64,000 nucleotides of DNA. Source: Tilletiaria anomala UBC 951 (taxonomy: Eukaryota > Basidiomycota > Exobasidiomycetes > Georgefischeriales > Tilletiariaceae). Each line of letters opens with the position of its first letter. The stretch's first letter is position 1. Positions 1 to 10,504 of the stretch are shown here, one piece after another. Below the pieces are notes generated by a model. The model made no database searches. It was not told where the DNA came from and worked only from the letters and a program-made list of their open reading frames with translations. The position numbers and the translations under genes were made by a program. The stretch covers positions 62,001-126,000 of the forward strand of contig NW_013546992.1 in assembly GCF_000711695.1 (NCBI RefSeq), given 5' to 3'.

Positions 1-2586
1 CTGGCTGGTAACGCACACGTTCGAACCCACCACGCAGGCTAGCTTCATCGCACCAAATCAACAGCCGACGCGGTGCCAACGACAAACTGCAGAATCGCCG
101 CGCAAACGGATTGCCGGGTTAGGACAGCAGTCAAGATCAAGGATGCTCGCACATCGCCCCAACGTCTTCCTTCCAACGTTGGAGAATGCTTAAGAGACCA
201 ATATCCAGGAACCTTCACCCAAACGGCGAGTCCGACGGCCACTGCTGGGCTCGGCCGGAAGAGTGGCGCTTAGCCTATTGTATATCCAGGACAAAGTGTA
301 TGCAGATATGTGGTGGAGCGAGCTGGAACTCTTGGTCGACGTCGATGATTCAACAGAAGAAGATTTCGTCTTCCACGTAGCGCCGCAACGCGAGCCCTTC
401 TCCAAGCGAGTGATCGCCAAGTCATAGCCACGTCGCCGCCATTTCACCGGCCCGATGCGGCTGAATCTGACGCTGAGCCGCGCACCCTGATGCTCTCCAC
501 AAGAGCCCACTGTGGATGACCTTTGAATATTAAGGACGCCGCATTGCCGTGTCTTTCTCTCAACATTGACTTGCGCGCTGTTCTATTCCGACTTGCTTCC
601 GGTCAGGACGACATGGAAGGCGCGCTACCGGAGAGGAGCATGACGAAGGCATCTCGTCAGAGTAGACCCACGTGTGCAAACGTCGCTCCAACACTTTCGC
701 TCCGTCACCGGCACTTCACGTACAAGCCCTGCGATGATGCGCCAGGATCACGGCCGATGGTTCACCAGCCGCTCCTCGCGAGCAAGGGCTCGCACTGCGG
801 TGCTTCCAAACACTTCAGGACGACGTCTACGAGCCGCATCAGGGCCATGATGGCGGCGTCAGCCATGTTCGCGAACCGTCCGCGATCTTGAGCCTGCACT
901 GGGCCCCCAGACGACGTCCTCCACACATCGATGGGGAGGCGCCCCCTACGACACGGTCCCTTGGTCCAGCTGTTCGGCTTTTCTGACGCTCTGCAAGTAT
1001 TTTGAGCATCGATCGGGGCCAGCCGGTCGCGTCAGTTGGCCATCTGGGCGCCCTCCCTACCAAGGGGCAAGGATCAAACACCTGGCCGACTCATCCCGGC
1101 CGAACTTGCGATATACAACTCGATCCTCGCAAAAGGAACGCTGCGATACGAAATGTTCTCCAACATGTGGCTGCGCAGTAGGACGTCATGAGCGCGCAGA
1201 GTCCTTGGGAGGCCAGGCGCGAATGAGTGGGGCAAAAGTCCTCACATGAGCTTCTTTCAGCGCTAAGTGCGTTTTGAGAAGGCAGCTGACAACTGTAATT
1301 AGGCCATGCATTCCATCGAGCGAACCTTCAGCGATCACTGTTTGCACCCCGTTATTCACCCATCCGTGACAGCGTTTTCGGAAGGGCGCCTCAGCTTCCC
1401 CAGGTGTGACTCTCCGCACTTTGTTTATCGACAAGCGGCTTTGGTTTTGCCCTGTACTCAATGCGCTTGTAGTCTTGAACATTGAACTCGATAGGGAGCC
1501 GAAACGACAAGGTATCGCCATCCGAGCAAAACTATGCGAAGAAAGCATGAACACAGTCGATTGCACTTTGCAGATTTGGATGTGTATTCGAATTAGCCCC
1601 ACGTCGCAGCATGTTGAATCTCGGAGAGTCCGAAGTCTGACCATAAAGCAGCCCTCTGCCTGCTGCGCCCTGCCCGCAGCGGACGGGCGGCGGGACGACA
1701 GCTCTGTGGCTTGAGAGTTTGCTTTGCAGGGCGACGAATTCGAAATCGAAACATTATTGCGAGGATGAAGCGATGAGGGATGACTGATGATGAGAGGAAA
1801 ATGGTTGCTTGGGGGTGGAAGAAGGGTCCTCCTCTGACGTTGTAATTCCAATGAGGCCATGCTAGGCTTCCCACATCTCACACTCTCTTTCTTCTATTAC
1901 AGGTCGCACTGTGCGGCTTCGAGGCTAGAGTACCCGCTTTGTGCACGCCTCTGTCTAGAACCGAGGTCAAACTTAACGCATCATCAGTGGGCGAGGATGG
2001 CGCGTCGAGTGTATAGAGCTTGGAGTGTGTAGCGCACTAAAGGGAGGAGGAAAAACAGTGCTTCCCAAACGAAGCCAATTTGGGCTTCCTGTTGAGATTT
2101 GGCAGTGAACCCTACAATGCTGCTGTATGGAATGATCGGAGCTGAGATCCTAGCCCACGTACTACCGTACGTTATCCTCATTATTATCACGTTGAGCACT
2201 GTCAACTCCTGGAGCTACTTGAAGATGCAACTAGGTCCGAATGGCGTAGAGGCCCAACTTCAAGGGCTCAGATGAACATGCCGTGAGCTGATGAACATGC
2301 CGTGAGCTGAAAGGCTTGTTGGATGCAAGGCGAGACTGCTTTCGGTGGGAGGGGGGTTTGGGGGGGGGGGTGTGAAGTTTCGTGTGTTTTAACTGACATT
2401 GCGGTCTTGCTGCCCAGAATTTCGCGGCACATCAACATGGACCATATCAATGATGTTCAATGCTTATTGCATCGGGTCAAGAACTTCCCTCAAGATCGGA
2501 AGTTTGTCTAAAGTATCAACACTGAAGCAGAGTGGGATTGATGCTTAAACGAAGAATATGACTGGTACTACTTTGGTCGACCGAAA
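1..2586. other. Gene-poor left end, nothing recognised
   Basis: I see no recognisable gene here. A plus-strand stretch at 194-427 stays open for 77 codons without an ATG and has protein-like composition (it contains ADMWWSELELLVDVDDSTEE), so it may be an exon or a remnant of an unknown gene. On the minus strand, 1186-1881 is open for 231 codons but reads as low-grade sequence with no family resemblance. A perfect 19-bp tandem duplication lies at 2271-2308, and a run of ten or so G bases at about 2360-2370. Nothing else in the stretch could be supported. Confidence 0.4.
2271..2308. repeat. 19-bp perfect tandem duplication (2 copies)
   Basis: The unit GATGAACATGCCGTGAGCT occurs at 2271-2289 and again, exactly, at 2290-2308. 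It looks like a simple local duplication in non-coding DNA, with no sign that it belongs to a larger element. Confidence 0.9.
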
Positions 2587-3048
2587 GTGTGGTACTTTGC
2601 GGATCGAAGAGCGAAGAACAAAGATGATGCAAAGCTGATGTGGATCGAGCCGGAGAGCCTGGTCAAAGTCGATGAATGGACGGAAGAGGACTACGTGGAA
2701 TGCATCCACGACAGAGCCATTGCTCTATGGACATCTGGATTTGACGGAGCGGTAGAGAAAGAGTTCGTGAAAAAAATTCTCAAAAGACGCTGGAGCCGTG
2801 CCGATAGAGCAAATGCCACAATTGCGGTTCATTGCGTGAATGACGCAAAGTACCGTGGCGGAACGGATATGCAGGGTATTAGGAAGTACAAAGGGTTATA
2901 TGTGTATGGTGGCCGCCGGAGCTTCCGCTCGCGCGCACCGAGGAGGGAGACGGCGCACTGGGTCGCCCCGTCGAGGCTTCCATCAGCGGGGTGTCCTTGC
3001 GACTCTGCGCCCACTTGTTTATACTCAATATACCCTCATGGAGTATAG
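2587..3048 (+). CDS. Unrecognised open frame, possibly a 3' exon
   Basis: This frame is open for 153 codons from a GTG and can be extended upstream to about 2548. Only its first ~100 residues look like real protein. They are rich in Trp, Lys, Asp and Glu, and include motifs such as VDEWTEEDYVECIHDRA and FVKKILKRRWSRADRANATI. The last third is Arg/Ser/Pro-rich and typical of random reading. There is no in-frame ATG at a sensible place, so if real this is an internal or terminal exon whose upstream part I could not find. I recognise no family. It could equally be the remnant of a lost gene. Confidence 0.25.
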   Translation: MWYFADRRAKNKDDAKLMWIEPESLVKVDEWTEEDYVECIHDRAIALWTSGFDGAVEKEFVKKILKRRWSRADRANATIAVHCVNDAKYRGGTDMQGIRKYKGLYVYGGRRSFRSRAPRRETAHWVAPSRLPSAGCPCDSAPTCLYSIYPHGV

Positions 3049-3860
3049 ATCCTACACATGTACATGATGCGTGGCCAAAGAGCAGCAGTCTGGACTCTCT
3101 GAAGTCGGAACACGGCGGGATTTCAGAGTTCGATACTTGTTGGAGTCAGCTGCGGCCTACATATCCACCGTGTGTAAAGCCAAGCAAAGGAGAGACAAAG
3201 TCTAGTGGCTGGCCCGAGCGCAGCGCACTGCCGCAACTCGCCAGCCCCGCGCCCGCCCCGCAGCCACAAAGCCATGGACAACGAGGGCACACCCCACAGA
3301 TGCCCAACGGTGGCAGCCACACTCGGCGGCACCTCTCCGACTCCAGCCAGTTCGACCTTCCTTTACTGAAAACTGATTACTCGACAACTATAGCCAAGAG
3401 TACAGAACAGTCATTGCATAGCGGAGCACTGACAGACACACAAAGAGGCCAGCTGTTCGCTCCATGCGACCGTGTCGCCCAGGGGAAAGCAACCTTCGCA
3501 AAAGCCCCAACAAGGTGCACAGGTTCTCCCGTCAGCACTTCCCTTGCGAACAGTCAAGTCGGCACTTCCACTTGTCTTCGCTGGTCACAGCGGGCGAGGC
3601 ACTGCTGCGACAGGCAGCCAATCATTTTCAGTAGCGGCAGCCCGAGTCGATTTAGGAGCTTGCAAGACCCTTTGCCTAAGCAGGCAGGCAGGCAAACACG
3701 CCAGCCAGCTAGTTCGTCATCTGCTATTCAAGGATCGACCACTTCTTTGTGGTTCTTGCCTCTTGGCACGCTTCTCACGGTTCAGCCTCGTCTCGTACGC
3801 CAAGGGGAAGGATCCGCTCCTGTGTAACCACAGAAATAAACAGCACATATAGAAGTCATC
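3049..3860. promoter_or_regulatory. Upstream region of the F-BAR/RhoGAP-like gene
   Basis: Long open frames cross this stretch but have the Pro/Ser/Arg-rich composition of shadow frames. I see a small CAGG-type direct repeat near 3680-3695 and no convincing TATA box. It probably holds the promoter and 5' leader of the gene that starts at 3861. Confidence 0.3.
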
Positions 3861-6800
3861 ATGACGCTTCCTTCGGCGCTTGCTATTTCCCTCCCGCCGA
3901 CATTTCAAACCTCGTTTTGGCCGTCCGGGCCGACGCATGTGCACGCCGGCTCGTTCGTAGACGAGGCACCTTCCTCCTCTTCATCATCCGGTGCAGGTGT
4001 AGTCCCGCCTTCGTATAACACTTACCGTCCGCCGCTGCTCCGTCTGTACGCGCACCTGCAAGCGGGCATCGACCTCAACTCGCGTCTGCTCGCGCTCGTC
4101 CAGCATCGCGCCGCGTCCGAGTACGCGTACGCCGAGTCGCTCGCGACGCCTACGCCCTCGCCGACGTACTATGCGCCGATCCTCAGCGGCGCCGCTGCGC
4201 AGGCACGCAGCCCGTCCTCCTTCCGCGCCTTGCAGCGCAACGTGCCCGGCTTCGCGGGCGTAGCGGGCGTCCTACATATCGCTGAGCAGGAGACGCAACG
4301 GGCGCACGCTGAGGCGCACGGCCGCGTCGCGAGCTTGCTCGAGCACACGATCCTCGAGCCGTTTGGAAAGTGGACCGGTGAGCACCGCGAGCGCGTCAAG
4401 CGCAGCTGGGACCACGTCGATGAGTGGCTTGCCAACATCGAGATCATGGGCGAGGAGGTGGACAAGCTGCGCGCCGCGTATGAGCACAAGTGCAGGGCCG
4501 CGGATGAGGCGGAGGACGACGCGCGCTTCGCGCCAATCGAGAACGCGGCCTCGGCCTCTTCGCCTGCGCCTCATACGCCCTTTAAGTTCCCCTACTCCGC
4601 CGCTGCCTCGCACAGCACGCCACCCAACAGGAGCGAAAAGGTACTCAATGGCCACGACGGCCAGCGTCATATCAGCATCAGCCAGTCCGCTGTCGACACC
4701 TCCGCTTCACCAGAGAGCGTGAACGCCGCTGACAAGGACGACTCGAAACCGGTAGTCCCCGAGGACGACGAGGAGAAGCTCAAGCGGCGCGACACGCTTC
4801 GCGAGAAGTTTGGCTTCGACAAACGCTCGAGCCACAAGTCTGCCGGCAGTGCTGACAGCGATGATGCCGCCCTGGACAACTCGACATTGGCGTCTGCAGC
4901 AGCTGCTGCTGATGAGTCCCTCAGCTCCGTCTCAGGCGGCGGCGGTACGGCGCTCAAGCGCTCCAGCACGCTCTCGACCGTCTTGTCCCGCATCGACAAC
5001 GCAACACGCGCGGCATCCACGTCGCCGATCGTTAGCAACCTGCGCGCAGCCGTCGCCGGCGTCGGTTCGCTCGGCGAGCCGAAGCACATCCGTCTGCGCC
5101 GCGATGCGCAGAACGTCGAGGACAAGTACCGCACCGCGGTCGAGAGGCTCGATCGCCTCCGTGCTGAGTTTGACGAGGTTGCCATGGAGCACCTCGGCCT
5201 CACCCAGCGCTGGGAGGGAGATCGGCAGCGCGCGGTCAAATCTGGTGCGTGTACATGCGCTGACCCCGCATTCAGATTCCGCTGCATAAATGCTGACGCT
5301 CGAGATCTCACTTTGGTGGCTACCTGCTATGCTTTACAACATTCTCCTTCGTGCGATGTGCTCTCTGTTGCCCACCAGCCATCACGCAGTACACTCGCGC
5401 TTTCGAGCCGCTCGCGCGCATCAGCGGCGGTGGTGGCGTGGCGGCACAGCGGCTCGCGCAGCTGCCATCTGCCTATTCGAGCACGCAGGACTTTGCGACG
5501 GCTATCCGCGTGCTCGCGACGGCGCCGTACAAGCCCCTGCCCCAGGTCTTCCATCCGTACTACCACCACGACCTGTCGACGCTCGCCGGCGCTGGCAGCG
5601 AGGGCTTCGGAATGAACCTGCTCGTCTGGGACCGCGCGCGTGCGCTCGCGGGTTCGCCGATGGATGACGGCAGCGCAATAGCGCAGTCTGCTGGAGGTGT
5701 TGCTGCTACTGCCACTGCTGCCGGTGAAAAGCTGCCCGAGCCACCGAGGGCGCTGCTGTTGCTTCTTCACGCACTGAGCGATGCGTATGCCAATGAGAAG
5801 CGGTGGCCCAGCCCCGCGTCGACGTCGCCAGCAACGCATGGCGCGAAGGACGACGAGGCATCCACGTCTGCGCAGCCGCAAGTGTCGCAAGCGCTTCAGA
5901 ATGCCGAGAAGAGGCGCGCGTGGATCTATGAGGTGCCGCTGCGCTCCGTGCACACGTTGCGCTTTGCGCTGATCGCCGCATTGCGTGCGCAGCGCCCAGA
6001 CAAAGAGATCCTCGCTAACCTGCTTGGGCGCGCCGACCCGCCCGTGCTCGCGGCGCTCGTCAAGACGTGGGCCATGGAGCTCGAGGAAACGCTCGTCATG
6101 CAGAGCTGCTGGGACATGGTCTGGAGCGTCTACCGCGCAGCCTCAGCGCAAGAGGAGGAGGCGCTCAAGGGCCAGAACAGCAGCAAGGGCGAGGGCGAGG
6201 GCGAGGTCGGTGCTGCAACAGATGCCAAGTCGGCGGTTGATGGGGACAAAGCGGAGAAAGAAGCGGAGGAGGCTTCTGCTCAGGCGGACGTCAAGGGAAA
6301 ACAGCCTGCTGTCGAGAGCGCCGTGCCGCCGACTCTGTCCAAAGATGTGCACGAAAAGATCGCAAAAGGCATCCTCGACGACCTCGGGGTTGTGCTGCTG
6401 AAGCTACCCAAGGTCCACCTTAGCTGCCTCGACTCTGTGGTTAGCCACCTCTCGCAGCTGTACAAGAGCACCGAGGATGAGGATGCGGACACCATGTGGC
6501 TGCAAAAGCTGGGCATGAGCACTGGCAGAGGTGAGTCTGCATGGCTACATGCGCGTCGCTGGAGGAGTCTTGACTGTCCAAGAACTGTTTGACTTACTTT
6601 AATTTTTCTCGTGATACAGCTCTGTTGCGCCCACCAAGCGAGCTGCCGCAGACGATCTACGCAAGGCACCCTGCGCTTCTGGTAATCGACCTGGTCAAGA
6701 ACTACGACAAACTCTTCCCGGACATTGTCGCGGCCAAGGCTAAAGAGTCCGGACTCGCGAACCAGGCAAAGCGACGCGCGCCCGTCCGGAGGCGCACGAA

Positions 6801-7401
6801 GCCTATCGATATGCGCACCAGCCGCAGCTCTCTCGCTGCGGCGCATGGTGATGCGCCGCCTCTGCCATTGATAAAGGATGCTGCGTCGCCGAGTCCCAGT
6901 GCGTCGCTATCCGTCCTGAATAACACGGTTGTGCAGCCGTCCGACTTGCTCGCTCCAGCTACCGGCCCCTTGCAGAAGCCGAAGATCATCACCAAGACGG
7001 GGAAGATTGATGGTGGCGACGGTGTGGTAAAGGATGACGCAAGTGGAAGCGCTTTGGTCGCGACGCCTACCCCCATATCTGAGCGTATGCTCGGTAGCTT
7101 ACCGACAACAACAACAGGTAAGGACACACAAGTCAAAAACGAGCTCAATATGGACAGCCACAGCCTCGATGTTATCGATGCTGGTAGCGAGAACAACGAC
7201 ACGTTGCCCGCTAGCAGCACCGCACTGCATTCTACGTCCGAAGGAAAAGAGGGCGACGCGGACGCGACTATCGCTGACGGCTCTGCAGCAGCGCAGGCGG
7301 ACAAGCCGCTGTCGAACGTCGCTAGGCTCAGCAGGCAGTTCGCTGCGCCTACTTCGGGCATTGGAGGTCCTCGAGGTCCGCGGCCCGCTGGCAGCCGTTA
7401 G
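3861..7401 (+). CDS. F-BAR plus RhoGAP-like protein (Rgd2/Rga8 type)
   Basis: Joined from 3861-5244, 5379-6530 and 6620-7401 this gives 1105 residues; both introns are phase 1 with GTGCGT and GTGAGT donors. Residues ~10-230 resemble the first part of an F-BAR domain (it opens LPPTFQTSFWPSG) and ~410-490 the returning F-BAR helices; a Ser/Ala-rich stretch separates them where Rgd2/Rga8 relatives carry a DEP domain, which I cannot see. Residues ~540-860 match the RhoGAP fold, including VKTWAMELEETLVM near residue 690. The catalytic arginine-finger position, usually in I-[FY]-R, reads IYEVPL with Glu at about residue 646. From the family, the protein should bind curved plasma membrane and act on Cdc42/Rho signalling; the missing Arg makes classic GAP catalysis doubtful. 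The C-terminal 240 residues are disordered. Confidence 0.8.
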
Positions 7402-7820
7402 CGGCTGGCTTGTGTGCTTGCGTGCGCCTGCGGTGACGGGCTGCCGCCGGCACAGAGAGAGGAAGAGAAAGTCAGCGAGCTTTGCGGTTTTCCAGAACAG
7501 CCAAGAGCATATACCTCCTGCATAGTGCCATGGAAAGCATTTCCATCATAAACTTCTGTTTGAAGATGCGGAGAGAACGCTGCCGGAGTGTATGAGCACG
7601 CACAATACTATATACCGATGTCCCCATAAGAACTTCGACCGCCGCGATGGTCCTTACTACTTCATCCTCATTCCCGATTCCTGAGGGCTCCGTACGCCAA
7701 TTCCTGCTTCCACGCGTTACGTTACGATGCTATCCATCCACTTCCTGCAGATGTCTATGGACACGTAAACTGGTGCGCTTGGGTTGGAGTGCAAGATCGG
7801 CGCGAATGATCTGATGGGCG
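7402..7820. other. Intergenic region
   Basis: This holds the 3' end of the RhoGAP-like gene and the upstream region of the Swt1-like gene. I see no further gene. Two overlapping start candidates for the next gene lie at 7814 and 7821; only the second is in the long frame. Confidence 0.4.
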
Positions 7821-9282
7821 ATGGGCGGGACGTATGCCGACTATTGGAATGAGAAGCAGCAGCTCGACACCAAGAACGATAGCTCGCCAAGCTCTTCACG
7901 CAACGGCCCCGTCCGCTTGACAATCAGTCGCGGCGACTATGTCTACGATGTGAACACCAATGAGCTTCGGTATGAGGAGAAGTGGGAAGAAGAGGAGCTG
8001 ATGGAATCGGAAGATCTGGCGGACGGGCGCCAGTTCAAAGGTCTTACCCTCGACTTGCTGGATGGCCCCGGTCCTCGACGAAAGTCGACAGGTATCGTCA
8101 ATGCCGACGCCTCCGAGTCGCTGGGCGCACACGATGTCTCCCAGCATATCAGTGGCTTCAAGAAGCTGGGCGATCGCGGCGGCTTTTCCCTGATGCTACT
8201 GGACACGTGAGTCCCTCTCTTCACACCTCCGTTGCTCACTCTGACACAAGACTGCGATGCAGCAATGTCCTGATTTCTCATCAAGGATTTCTCAAGCACG
8301 TATTTTCGCTTCTGCTCAACAACAACATCCAGTATCTCACGTCGCAAAGCGAAACGATCAGCCCGTTTGCGATGATCATACCCAAGGTCGTGCTTCGCGA
8401 GCTGGACGGCCTCAAGAAGGGAGGCAGGCGCCGCGACGGTGACTTCGGAGGCGTTGAGCGATCTGCTCAGGAAGCCAATGTGTGGATCTTACAAGCTTTG
8501 CGAGCGCAGAAACAGTGGAATATCAGTGGCGTGAGACTGCCGGAGGCACTCTGGGCTTTGCACGTTCAAACGCAAGAACATCTATCCCGGCACAATTCAA
8601 AAGCAGGGGTGAATACCACGTCGGACCCTCCTTCCCCATCGAAGCTCTCAACTAAATGATTAATTGTTTGCAGTCCAATGATGAGCAGATCGTCCAATTG
8701 GGCAAGCAGCTGCAGAACGAGACTGGCGCCGTGACGATCCTCTGTTCCAACGACGTAAACGCACGCCTCGTGGCCGAAGCAGAAGGCCTCGCAACGCTCG
8801 AACTGCGCTCAATCTTGGAGCCAATCGGCACGAATGACGATAAGGAGCTTGCTGAGCTCGCAAAGGACGTGTTGAAACAGTGGTGTGCTCAGCACCAGCA
8901 GCACGCTTCGCATGACACAGACTTGTCTTCCACGATGGATGAAGATGTGGACATGGACAATAGTGCATCAACGTCAATAGCCCACACCGGATCGGCGCCG
9001 CTCACTTCACCCTCAACAGGTCCTGCTTCATCTACACCTACGGTCTCGGTGCTTGCATCGTCGCCCAACTCACCCTCCAGTCGGTGGGCGCTGCGTGGCA
9101 GTGATGCCAATACAGTAATGACGGACGGACAGCAGGAGCGGGAGGGGTGGATGTGGCATTCAGCGTCAGACCCCACGGGGCCAAGCGAGCGGCAGGCCGA
9201 ACATGGAGCTGCAGACGCCAGTGGCGCAGAGCTCAATCCCATTGTCGACCTTCCGCCTCCGAGGGTGAGGCGGCGATGGTGA
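7821..9282 (+). CDS. SWT1: Swt1-like PIN-domain endoribonuclease
   Basis: Joined from 7821-8206, 8263-8608 and 8674-9282 this gives 446 residues; introns have GTGAGT and GTGAAT donors. The PIN domain spans about residues 120-290. It starts at SLMLLDTNVLISHQGFLKHV, continues with PKVVLRELDGLKKG and ends with ILCSNDVNARLVAEAEGL. The four acidic metal-binding residues expected of a PIN nuclease are visible as D128, E175, D247 and D271. Swt1 in yeast is a nuclear quality-control endoribonuclease acting on mRNPs near the nuclear pore. Yeast Swt1 carries a large C-terminal region after the PIN domain; here only a Ser/Thr/Pro-rich tail of about 150 residues remains. The first 120 residues are unrecognised and an upstream exon cannot be excluded. 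The gene runs tail to tail with translin, 177 bp between coding ends. Confidence 0.8.
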
Positions 9283-9459
9283 TGAGGCGGTGCGAACAAC
9301 GGTTTGTATGCCTCAGTCGTGCCTTGTCCTCTCGTCCATCGTGTACAATAATCAACGCTTTTGAATTGCATGGACTCGTGTATGCTACAGTTGATCAGTT
9401 GGTCGCGCCGTCGCCTTTCTTATGACTTGCTGGTGTCGATGCACAGCGCGCATGGCTTG

Positions 9460-10504
9460 TTACTTTTGGGTGGTGAGGAGATGCATGACTTGCCGAATTT
9501 CTTCGTCAGTGTAATCGTCCCGCAAACCTGGAGTGCGCTGCGCGCCTTGGACTGGCTGCGCTGGAATCAAGCCACGCAGTGTAATGTCGTAGACAACCTC
9601 CTCTATCTTCTTAACGTCGTACTGTGCAGTCCGCACGGATGGGGAAGATGAGTGTCAGCGATGCGCTCACGCCCAAACTCTATGGCGACGCACTTTGATG
9701 CTATCGAATCTCCGCCGTAATTCGTTGTTTTTCAGATTCAACAGCTGAAAACCTGCATGTAAGTCTTTGACGAAGCGGCTGAGTGCCATGGGCGTCAAAA
9801 AGTCGCCGAGTGTAACGCTTGTTACGGCCAGTCGAGACAGTTCGTTGGTTACTAGCGTAAGCGACAGAAGGTAGTCTTCCGTGCTGAGCAGTAGTCGGTC
9901 TGAGTATGAAGATGAGACTGCAGGAACAAAAAAAATTGAGAGAGAGGGCATCGATGTCAGCTTCACAATGCATCCGAAGTGCCACCGCATGGAAGCTCAC
10001 TTCCGAGCACGTCTTGCGCCCCTTGCTTGTCGAGCAATTTTCCCGTCGCAAGGAAGAATGCGAGTGCGGCGCAAGAGCAGAGATTCTTGATCTGCCAGTC
10101 AAAAGTCTGGTTCCACTGATAGTATCGGTGCGGCGGGATCATCTGCGCCAAGCCTGCGACCTGTTCGCGCACCTCAGCGAACATGGGCTGTGTCGGTTGG
10201 AGCAGCTCATGCAGTAGCGAAGATGCGGGCAATGAATGCATGCGGTTGAGATGCGAGCTCAAGCGGCGATAAGAACGGTCGAGGAGCTTGGATTGCTCGC
10301 GGAGACGCTGGTGCGTCCAAGAAGAGTGCGTGGAGAACAAGCGATGCTTTACGTCAGCTTGCCAATAGCTTCGCAATCCAGAGCCTCAGCTGAATGTACC
10401 TCTGCCAGTCCCTTCTCCTCCTCCAGCTGGCTATTGAGCTGCGAGAAATCCACGGCCAGGGCCAGCGAAGACGAATCTGCGGTCGAAACCGCTGACATGT
10501 CCAT
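9460..10504 (-). CDS. TSN: Translin, RNA/ssDNA-binding subunit of C3PO
   Basis: Minus-strand exons 10504-10400, 10307-10001, 9917-9694 and 9621-9460 give a continuous 265-residue protein; all three introns are GT-AG and phases agree. It aligns along its length with animal translin (about 228 residues): an N-terminal EEEKGLAERLREQSKLLDRS helix, then MIPPHRYYQWNQTFDWQIKN, then TEDYLLSLTLVTNELSRLAV, SVTLGDFLTP, GFQLLNLKNNELRRRFDSIK, and YDVKKIEEVVYDI near the end. Translin forms an octamer with TRAX (C3PO) that trims RNA; catalysis lies in TRAX, not translin, so this is the binding scaffold. No TRAX gene is seen in the window. The ATG at 10504 is the first in frame and is followed two codons later by a second Met. 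Confidence 0.92.

Noticed and set aside
1-45. A GTTCGAA patch resembling a tRNA T loop near the window start
   Set aside because: The flanking bases on either strand do not pair into a T stem and no acceptor or anticodon stem is present.
2991-3827. A 278-codon plus-strand open frame before the RhoGAP-like gene
   Set aside because: Ser/Pro/Arg/Thr composition, no family motif, and competing frames of similar quality in the same stretch suggest chance openness in GC-rich DNA.
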